Assembly (NCBI GenBank): GCA_965220045.1
Contig: OZ244803.1
Span: forward strand, 1,302,001 to 1,366,000
Direction of reading: 5' to 3'
From: VXOZ01 sp965220045
GTDB taxonomy: Bacteria; Chloroflexota; UBA11872; VXOZ01
DNA length: 64,000 nt
A model generated the notes under the pieces. That model ran no database searches. It saw only the letters and a list, made by a program, of their open reading frames with translations, and was not told where the DNA came from. The stretch's first letter is position 1. Each line of letters opens with the position of its first letter. Positions 58,031 to 64,000 of this stretch are shown in pieces. A program made the position numbers and the translations under genes.

Positions 58031-59056
58031 TCACGTATCCTCTAGAATTGCTAACGCCGCCTCAATGCAGGCAATTGCCTCGCGGTCTGAATCCAGGGCG
58101 TCTCCGATGAATTGCCGCGCCCTGGCCCTTTCTTCCGCCAGCCACGCTTCTCTGTCACAAGCCGCGTCGCAGAGATCGTGCAGCGGATTCAAGGCTTCCA
58201 TTTCACGGTCGTAGTGATTCGCCGCCGCTTCGAGGTGTTCGGCCGCTGCCGAATAGAAACCGACAAGCTCTCGCAGGTATGCCGCGGCGGCAACGCGCCT
58301 GTACATGAGCATCTCGAGGTGATGGTGGGTAACATTGACCGGCACATTTGGCGACGTGAAGGCCTGCTGCCAGACGTCGTAGGCTGCGAAACCGTGGGGA
58401 AGCGCCCGCCGATTGGCGTTGCGCTCGTCGCCTTCTGCATAGCGTCGTGAATGTGCATAGGCAACTCCGTTGCGCAGCGCCGTCTGGTGCACTTCCCGTT
58501 CGTTCGCTGGGCTGGGCCGTTCGTAGACCATAACCCAGATCGACTCCACAGATTCTGCGTGACCGATGGCGTCGTACCGCACGTCGTAGCGGCCTTCCAC
58601 GAACGGGTGACGGATCGTGTACGTCTCGTCCGCCTCTCCATAGCCGATGATCAGACCCCAGCACACGCCATGGTGGTGGCTCGCCGCGATCTCTCGGCTC
58701 ATGGGGGACCACGCCAGCGCGGGAATGCCTTGCTGCAAACCGGCGAGAACGGAGTCTCTCACATCTCGCTTCAGCGTAGGAAGATCTACATTCGTATCCT
58801 CCTCGCTGGCCTTGAACGTGCGAAACCGCGTGATCAGTGGCAGAAGATCCAAGGCCGGCCCCCAGTCGAGATGGTCATGATTGACGTGCTCGCCCCCCTC
58901 CTTCATGTCGAACTGGAACGCATGTCCCAAGACGCCCTGCAAGCGCGCCATGGTCCACTCCGGTCGTCCGACGGCCTGCAGCAACGGACAGAGACAGGAA
59001 GCCAGGGTCGTCCCTTGGTGTGGCATTGCGGGACTGACATCAACCATGTAGTTCAT
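58031..59056 (-). CDS. C39/BtrH-like cysteine protein (paralogue 2)
   Basis: A 341-residue paralogue of the preceding gene. The N-terminal block MVDVSPAMPHQGTTLASCLC aligns residue by residue, with Cys21 and Cys23 as the pair; HHGVCWGLIIGYGEADETY is the His-containing block; PTLKRDVRDSVLAGLQQGIP and DVWQQAF match as well. Both copies end with a helical Ala/Arg/Glu-rich region that resembles four-helix scaffolds. The ATG at 59056 follows GGAG by six bases. Tandem duplication is clear. Confidence 0.7.
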   Translation of the reverse strand: MNYMVDVSPAMPHQGTTLASCLCPLLQAVGRPEWTMARLQGVLGHAFQFDMKEGGEHVNHDHLDWGPALDLLPLITRFRTFKASEEDTNVDLPTLKRDVRDSVLAGLQQGIPALAWSPMSREIAASHHHGVCWGLIIGYGEADETYTIRHPFVEGRYDVRYDAIGHAESVESIWVMVYERPSPANEREVHQTALRNGVAYAHSRRYAEGDERNANRRALPHGFAAYDVWQQAFTSPNVPVNVTHHHLEMLMYRRVAAAAYLRELVGFYSAAAEHLEAAANHYDREMEALNPLHDLCDAACDREAWLAEERARARQFIGDALDSDREAIACIEAALAILEDT

Positions 59057-59197
59057 CCATGACTCCTATACCTGCATCGCATGCGGCGATCCGGTAGTGA
59101 TTTGTGCACAGTTACTCCGCGATCGGGGAACGTTGAGCAAATGCAGATGAAAGTCTCTTCGCGGATTGCAGAAGCAAGTGTGGAACGAACGTTCTGG

Positions 59198-60214
59198 CTA
59201 TGGTGCCGTACGCTCCGGCAAGATTGGCACAGGCGGCACCTCTTGCTGGATTCCGCTGATGCCGGCCTCCGTGGCACAGAGCGTGGCCTGCATACTTTGG
59301 ACCGCATCCTGTGTGCTCACGATGGGTGTTTGGCCCGTACAGGCGGTGCGGACAAAGTTGGCAAAGATGTCTTGCTGCTCGGGCAGCTCTTTGAGTTCCT
59401 GGGATTCATCCCAGCGATAGAGCCATACACGGCCGTCGTGGGTGATTTCCGCCTGCCCCTCGGTGCCAAGGATCTTGAGGCGGTTGTCCATGCGACTCAG
59501 GCTCGGCGGCACCAGACGGTGGTGCTCCATGACGGCGCTTACGCCGCCGTCCATGCGAAACAGCACCTGCCCGACGTTGTGGTAGTGAACATCGTCGGGT
59601 CGGCCGATGTTGTTCTCCGTGCCGACGACGCTTAGATACTCCAAGCCGGTGATCCAGCGCACGATGTCGATATCGTGGATAAGCAAATCGAGCACCGGAC
59701 CGGCGGAGAGCCGCCGGTCGAAGAACCATTCGGGCCGCACGCCGCGCCGTTCGGTGGCCGCAATCAGCGCATATGCCAAAGCCACCTCGCCGATTTGACC
59801 GCTCTGTACCACGTCGCGCACTGCCCGGTAGACTGGATTGCCCCTGCGGCTGAAGAGCTGTCCGACGTGGAGCGAGGTATTGCGCTGCAGGATTGCAATG
59901 ATGCGGTCAAGTTCAGCCTGGCGCGTTGCCATCGGCTTTTCGGATAGAACCGGGTACCCTGCCTCCAACGCCGCGATGACCGTTTCGCCCTGCCGAACCG
60001 GCAACTGAAAACTGGCAATTACGTCTATGTCGTCGCGGGCCAACAGATCGTGAAAGTCATCATGGATAGCGGCCTGGTAGGTGTCTGCAAGCTCCGCGGA
60101 CTGCTCGCCCGCGTTGGCGACCGCCACAAGCTCAATCTCAGGATCGTTGTCCACGGCACCGAACACTCGCTCCACGTGCTGCTCAAGTCCGATTAAACCG
60201 ATGCGGTAACTCAC
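59198..60214 (-). CDS. Gfo/Idh/MocA-family oxidoreductase
   Basis: A 338-residue NAD(P)-dependent dehydrogenase. The N-terminal Rossmann motif is YRIGLIGLEQHVERVFGAV (with Glu-Gln in place of a Gly), and VLSEKPMA is the catalytic Lys motif. The C-terminal domain includes GPVLDLLIHDIDIVRWITG with the conserved Asp/His. It would oxidise a cyclitol or sugar derivative. The GTG at 60214 has AGGAGG six bases upstream, which decides the start over an ATG at 60238. Confidence 0.88.
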   Translation of the reverse strand: MSYRIGLIGLEQHVERVFGAVDNDPEIELVAVANAGEQSAELADTYQAAIHDDFHDLLARDDIDVIASFQLPVRQGETVIAALEAGYPVLSEKPMATRQAELDRIIAILQRNTSLHVGQLFSRRGNPVYRAVRDVVQSGQIGEVALAYALIAATERRGVRPEWFFDRRLSAGPVLDLLIHDIDIVRWITGLEYLSVVGTENNIGRPDDVHYHNVGQVLFRMDGGVSAVMEHHRLVPPSLSRMDNRLKILGTEGQAEITHDGRVWLYRWDESQELKELPEQQDIFANFVRTACTGQTPIVSTQDAVQSMQATLCATEAGISGIQQEVPPVPILPERTAP

Positions 60215-60341
60215 GGCTGCCTCCTGCCTCTCTTGCATGACGCCAAATACGCCGCAAAACTAGCCTTTACCTAAGCATTTATCTGCGTTCACTCATCTGG
60301 TCGTAGAAAGATCCTTCAGGCCTCTCTCTCAACAGTGCTGG

Positions 60342-61286
60342 CTACATATCAAATTCAGCCGTGATTTCCCGAACGTAGGCTACGTCGTCTTTGAGTTGGT
60401 CGATCAGTTCGGGATAGGAGAGTTCCCGCCAACTCCACGCACCTTGATACTCGGTATGGAAACAGGCGTAGTTGCTGTAACCAATTTGCTTGAGATAGTA
60501 AAACGCCTCGCGGTAAGGAGTGATGCCTTCCCTTAACGGCACGAACTTGCTTTCCCACATCACTTCGCCGCCTGATGCGTCTGACGGTTGTTCGAACTGT
60601 GCCGGACGCACATGGGAACGACGACTGGAATCTGCCGCGTCAGTAAAGGGAAAAAGCCCTACATTCTTCAGGGAGAGCATGATGAGGCGATCGGAAACCA
60701 GGTCGAGACTCTGCACCCAACCGCCATAGGCGCCTTCCAGGCCCATATGCCCGAGGTCGGCGTAGATGCCGATGGCCGCCGGGTCGAAGTCGGCGACCAT
60801 GCGCTCCACCTGCATCGCCTCGGCGGACAGGCAATAGCCCGCGTGGACGTGGACACCCGCTTGCACGCCGTATTGCAGGCAGAGCTTCTCAATGCTTGCC
60901 AGGTCGCGCCGCATCTCGTCGAGTTGCCGCCGCAGATGGCCAAAGCCTTCGTAGTGGTGATAGCCGAGCTTGAACTGTGGGATGCCGCACGCACCCAATT
61001 CAGCGATTACCTCACGGGCATACGGTGTGGCGGCGCTCGTAATGTCGGTCGTGATCCAGCCGATTTCAAGCCCGTGCGCACGGCAAATCTCAACAGCCAG
61101 CGGGAGATCGGTATGTACCCGTTCAGGTATGACGTGGCCCGCGGTGCCCGCCGCCGCTTCCGGTAGATTGTGCCCGGCGCCGCGCACCGTCAGATCAACG
61201 CCGTCCAGGCCCAGGCCTGCGACCGTCGCGGCTAACTCCTCCAGGGAAAGATGTTCAAGACGCTTTGTAAAGAGCAGAAATTTCAT
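60342..61286 (-). CDS. sugar phosphate isomerase/epimerase (TIM barrel)
   Basis: A 314-residue xylose isomerase-like TIM barrel. It starts MKFLLFTKRLEHLSLEELAA, then LGLDGVDLTVRGAGHNLPE; probable metal ligands lie in VQAGVHVHAGYCL, IGIYADLGHMGLEG and YACFHTEYQGAW. It may isomerise the product of the Gfo/Idh/MocA dehydrogenase next to it. The ATG at 61286 has GAGG eight bases upstream and was preferred over 61319. Confidence 0.82.
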   Translation of the reverse strand: MKFLLFTKRLEHLSLEELAATVAGLGLDGVDLTVRGAGHNLPEAAAGTAGHVIPERVHTDLPLAVEICRAHGLEIGWITTDITSAATPYAREVIAELGACGIPQFKLGYHHYEGFGHLRRQLDEMRRDLASIEKLCLQYGVQAGVHVHAGYCLSAEAMQVERMVADFDPAAIGIYADLGHMGLEGAYGGWVQSLDLVSDRLIMLSLKNVGLFPFTDAADSSRRSHVRPAQFEQPSDASGGEVMWESKFVPLREGITPYREAFYYLKQIGYSNYACFHTEYQGAWSWRELSYPELIDQLKDDVAYVREITAEFDM

Positions 61287-61654
61287 TCGGCCGACCTCAC
61301 TGTCGTGGTACTTGGCCATACGGTCACCATGGATAGATTGTCACGAGAGCCGAGGCGCGCTGGCCAATTCAGGGCCGGAGCACTTGTGCGCACACTGTGA
61401 CTATACGCTACCCAGTCGCTGCAATTCAAAGCTCTATCGGCCTGTTGTGTGCGCTTCTCCGCGGTCACGGGCCCATGCGGAGTCAGCTCGCTATGGTTTC
61501 CAGTCACATAGCTCACCGGCATACAATTCTCCGGTCAGGTTGATTGGCGGGAAGGTCCGCGCGTAGCGCCGAATGACCGCATTGAAGAGTATTGCTCGCA
61601 AGCGGTGACCAGGAGTACCATTGAAACGGGTAAGGACACAGCCTAGGAGCCTCG
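61287..61654. other. divergent intergenic region
   Basis: About 370 bases between the isomerase and the beta-propeller gene. A TATACG near 61402 is -10-like without a matching -35. No convincing promoter, hairpin or small gene is seen. Confidence 0.35.
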
Positions 61655-63271
61655 ATGGCGCTTTCAGCAAATCGCACGCGCGCGTTGGTCATCAGCCTGC
61701 TCTCAATTGTAGGCTTGGTTCTCATCTTGGGCTTTGCAGGCGCGCTCATTGACCGCTTGCGCGGTGTACCGGACTATCCAGCGCCAGTGCTTGAAATGAG
61801 TGAGGATGGAGACCCGGTCGTAAGCGTGCTCCCGGGGCGAGCGGAACTCGGTGCAACAGTCTTCATCACCGGTGCGCACTGGCCGGAAGGCGCCCTCATT
61901 CGGCTGCAACTCACGTATCCGAACGGAGAATCGGCAGTCACGGTCGGCCATACCTGGGCGGACGAATTTGGGACATTTCGCATCCCCTTCGTGTTGCCGG
62001 TCGACCTGCCGCTCCTTGGCGAGAACTCCTTGCTGTTGGTGGCTCGCGGCGAGACCCCAGGTGGGCGAGAGCTTGAGCTATCACTCCCTCTTCAGGTTTC
62101 ACGCAGCGGTTGGCCGCTCGTGGTGGCCGTGACCGGCAGCGGTGACCTGCCTCTGTCCGGCGCGCACGTTTCTCTCTATGACGCGGTCGGCCAGCTCTTG
62201 GCCGAGGCGTTCACCCGGGATGACGGCAAGGCGACTATTCCAGAGGTGCCGTTAGGAAACTACATTGTCGGCGTGCGTAACATTGACTATGCGCTCGTCC
62301 GTGCCGAAGTTGAGGTAAAGCGACGCGAAACTGAAGTGCCGGTTACCTTGGTGCCAAGCGCCGGGGGGCGCTTATTCGTTGGCGGCATCGACAACTCTCT
62401 CACCCTTATTGACACTGCCAGCAATCTTTCAATCATACGGTATGAGGATGTTTCTCAAACGTATAGTCTTGTCCGCAGCGTGGACGGCCGGTACCTCTAT
62501 AGCGGCCGCTTTGGCGGTTCGATTGTGCGCTTCGATGCTGCCACCGGTGAAGAGGACGGATGGATGGAAATCAAAAGCGACTATAGTCAGCCGACATTCC
62601 TATCACTGCGTCCAGCGGATGAGAACACCCTGTACGGTCTGATGAGATTTCAGAGTGACAGTGACGAGCGGATTTATCGGATTGTGTCGATTGATCTGGA
62701 GTCCCGTCGTGTGACCGCGAGTGTGACGGACATCCCATCTTTCGGCCAACTGATTCTTACCCCGGATGGTTCCCGCCTTATTCACGTGGGACACTGGAGC
62801 AAGACCATTACGGTTCTCAGTACAAATCCCCTCGCAGTGCTCCGTACGATTGAGGTGAAGGAGAATCCGGGACGGAGCGTCATGTCCCCCGACGGGAAGC
62901 GCCTGTTCACAACACTCATAGACTCTGGGGTCCTGGCGATTGTCGACATCCATGAAGGGACGGTAGTGCCGGGTACGACTACCAGTAGCGGCTCTATTGC
63001 GCTCGCGCTGCATCCAAACTCGAGAAACCTCTATGTACTCAACGGGGTGCTTGGGTACTGCCAGGTGCTTGATCCGGAGACCCTGGAGGTAAAGGACACG
63101 TTTCCGGTCGGACAACGCCCGCGCACTATGGCACTCTCGAGCGACGGTAAGTATCTCTATATTGCGGAAGAGAGCGATCCCAAAATCCACGTTATCGAAA
63201 CGAGCAGTTATCAACAGGTTGATGCTCTCACCCTCTCCAGCCGGGTAAGGACGCTGGAGGTCCCAAACTAG
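61655..63271 (+). CDS. membrane-anchored beta-propeller (YVTN-type) protein
   Basis: A 538-residue protein with one N-terminal membrane helix (about 9-32, ALVISLLSIVGLVLILGFAGALI in part) and a large extracytoplasmic part. Residues 45-150 look like an Ig-type or cohesin-like domain, residues 152-235 resemble a carboxypeptidase-regulatory-like beta sandwich (GAHVSLYDAVGQLLAE, VPLGNYIVGVRN), and residues 240-538 form a YVTN-type propeller with repeats such as GRLFVGGIDNSLTLIDTAS, SPDGKRLFTTLIDSGVLAIVD and SSDGKYLYIAEES. The function is unknown. The ATG follows AGGAG by five bases. It is followed by the amidase promoter. Confidence 0.78.
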   Translation: MALSANRTRALVISLLSIVGLVLILGFAGALIDRLRGVPDYPAPVLEMSEDGDPVVSVLPGRAELGATVFITGAHWPEGALIRLQLTYPNGESAVTVGHTWADEFGTFRIPFVLPVDLPLLGENSLLLVARGETPGGRELELSLPLQVSRSGWPLVVAVTGSGDLPLSGAHVSLYDAVGQLLAEAFTRDDGKATIPEVPLGNYIVGVRNIDYALVRAEVEVKRRETEVPVTLVPSAGGRLFVGGIDNSLTLIDTASNLSIIRYEDVSQTYSLVRSVDGRYLYSGRFGGSIVRFDAATGEEDGWMEIKSDYSQPTFLSLRPADENTLYGLMRFQSDSDERIYRIVSIDLESRRVTASVTDIPSFGQLILTPDGSRLIHVGHWSKTITVLSTNPLAVLRTIEVKENPGRSVMSPDGKRLFTTLIDSGVLAIVDIHEGTVVPGTTTSSGSIALALHPNSRNLYVLNGVLGYCQVLDPETLEVKDTFPVGQRPRTMALSSDGKYLYIAEESDPKIHVIETSSYQQVDALTLSSRVRTLEVPN

Positions 63272-63335
63272 CACGCGTTGCACGTACCGACGAAGTTTCT
63301 CCGGGCACCGTCTTCTGCGAAAAAGGCGCGCGTCG

Positions 63336-63355
63336 AGGAAATTGTGACATTTCCT
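63336..63355. promoter_or_regulatory. 20-bp dyad before the amidase promoter
   Basis: AGGAAAT-TGTGAC-ATTTCCT is a perfect 7-base dyad with a 6-base centre, placed 10 bases before the -35 box. It could be an activator site or a weak 3' hairpin of the propeller gene. Confidence 0.4.
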
Positions 63356-63365
63356 ACCCAAACGC

Positions 63366-63394
63366 TTGCACGCATTTGGCGGCCCTGCTATACT
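63366..63394 (+). promoter_or_regulatory. amidase promoter (TTGCAC - 17 bp - TATACT)
   Basis: The -35 TTGCAC is at 63366-63371 and the -10 TATACT at 63389-63394, exactly 17 bases apart. Transcription would begin near 63401, about 70 bases before the ATG at 63470. Confidence 0.75.
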
Positions 63395-63469
63395 TGAAGC
63401 GTAGGACCTCTCTACGTTCGTTTTCTCCTTCAACTTTGCCTTCGCTGAATCATATTTGGCGAAATACGT

Positions 63470-64000
63470 ATGCGGTCTATTCGCGTCTCAATTCTCTCCA
63501 CCCTTTTTGTCTTCCTCTTTACCGCGTTAGTACTCCCTAGCAGCTTTGTACAGGCGGCGGGATCACTTGCCGGCAGAGTCATAGTAATTGACCCTGGTCA
63601 CGGCGGAGAAGACCCGGGAGCCGTAGTAAATGGCTTCAAAGAAAAAGACGTCAATATTCAGATTGCTCTCAAGCTCAAGTCGCTCTTGGAATCGGCCGGG
63701 GCTACCACGGTCTATACGCGCGTTGACGACTCGACCCTGGGGACCAGTGCCAATAGTCGCAGATCGGACTTGGAAGCCCGCCTGGAGATTGCGAACCAGG
63801 CGAATGGGGACATTTTCGTATCAATTCACGCGGACTCTCTGGAAGATGCCTCTCGTACAGGAGTGGTTGTCTTCTTTGGGCCCGAAAGTGGTTACCTTTA
63901 CTCCCAAACGCGACCGCCGGAACTTATCGCCCAAAGCAGGAATCTGGCGCGCAGAATACGAGACAGCCTTCAGGAGATTACGCGGGCGGATGATCGTGGA
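63470..64000 (+). CDS. N-acetylmuramoyl-L-alanine amidase (Amidase_3), 3' end beyond window
   Basis: The first 177 codons of a zinc amidase that cleaves the amide bond between muramic acid and the stem peptide. A signal peptide covers about residues 1-29 (hydrophobic SILSTLFVFLFTALVLP). The catalytic domain starts VIVIDPGHGGEDPG with His44, then Glu58 in FKEKDVN and His120 in VSIHADS; these are the metal ligands. The frame is open to the window end. The ribosome-binding site before the ATG is weak, but a good promoter is present. It acts outside the cytoplasmic membrane in wall turnover or cell separation. Confidence 0.88.
   Translation, partial: MRSIRVSILSTLFVFLFTALVLPSSFVQAAGSLAGRVIVIDPGHGGEDPGAVVNGFKEKDVNIQIALKLKSLLESAGATTVYTRVDDSTLGTSANSRRSDLEARLEIANQANGDIFVSIHADSLEDASRTGVVVFFGPESGYLYSQTRPPELIAQSRNLARRIRDSLQEITRADDRG

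Noticed and set aside
1..64000. CRISPR arrays, prophage, integrase or transposase genes
   Set aside because: No regularly spaced repeats with unique spacers and no recombinase motifs were found; the short repeats at 53398-56062 are REP-like and contain no spacers of equal length.

Overview
The window is about 64 kb of fairly GC-rich chromosome from what is most likely an uncultured member of the Chloroflexota, perhaps a marine or sponge-associated lineage. This rests on gene content, not on a marker gene: lipid-anchored solute-binding proteins with twin-arginine signals and Asp/Pro/Ala-rich linkers, a DUF3179 lipoprotein, a secreted protein with LGYP-type repeats, an exopolysaccharide cluster without lipopolysaccharide genes, and REP-like repeats. 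One tRNA gene, tRNA-Arg(CCG), is present. I see no rRNA, CRISPR array, phage gene, transposase or integrase. GTG and TTG starts are common and are often backed by strong ribosome-binding sites.

Layout. Bases 298-10500 hold mixed metabolic genes: a cyclophilin-like protein, an XRE-HTH/metallo-beta-lactamase fusion, a CRP-family regulator next to a DUF3179 lipoprotein, a ThiO-like oxidase, a nucleoside hydrolase with a MOSC protein, an SDR dehydrogenase, a phosphofructokinase and an MFS transporter. From 10679 to 19786 the minus strand carries FmdB, DNA polymerase III delta', a secreted repeat protein and an exopolysaccharide set: tyrosine-kinase-like ATPase, two Wzz-like proteins, two GT4 glycosyltransferases and a polyprenyl-phosphate sugar transferase. 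Bases 20070-23600 hold a TIM-barrel isomerase, two small membrane proteins and RarA. Bases 23597-28758 hold an AttEFGH-like ABC cassette (AttH-type lipocalin, fused FtsX permease, LolD-type ATPase) and a chloramphenicol-phosphotransferase-like kinase.

Bases 29038-42507 are one minus-strand respiratory operon: rex followed by nuoABCDGHIJKLMN. A near-consensus Rex operator covers the -10 box of the rex promoter, so NADH/NAD balance probably controls rex and, by read-through, complex I. nuoE and nuoF are missing, although nuoG is present.

Bases 42720-44399 encode a large, A+T-richer orphan protein with a possible HEPN RNase motif near its C-terminus; it is the best single candidate for something undescribed. 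A VanW-family protein and a small Cys/His-rich protein follow. Bases 47323-61286 form an accessory scavenging or catabolic region: three solute-binding proteins without permeases, a RidA-like protein, a cysteine hydrolase, a divergent GSA-aminomutase-like PLP enzyme, two amidohydrolases (one lacking its metal ligands), a tandem pair of C39/BtrH-like cysteine proteins, a Gfo/Idh/MocA oxidoreductase and a sugar isomerase. It also carries REP-like elements, tandem palindromes and a G10 tract. The right end holds a membrane-anchored beta-propeller protein and the start of an N-acetylmuramoyl-L-alanine amidase that runs off the edge.
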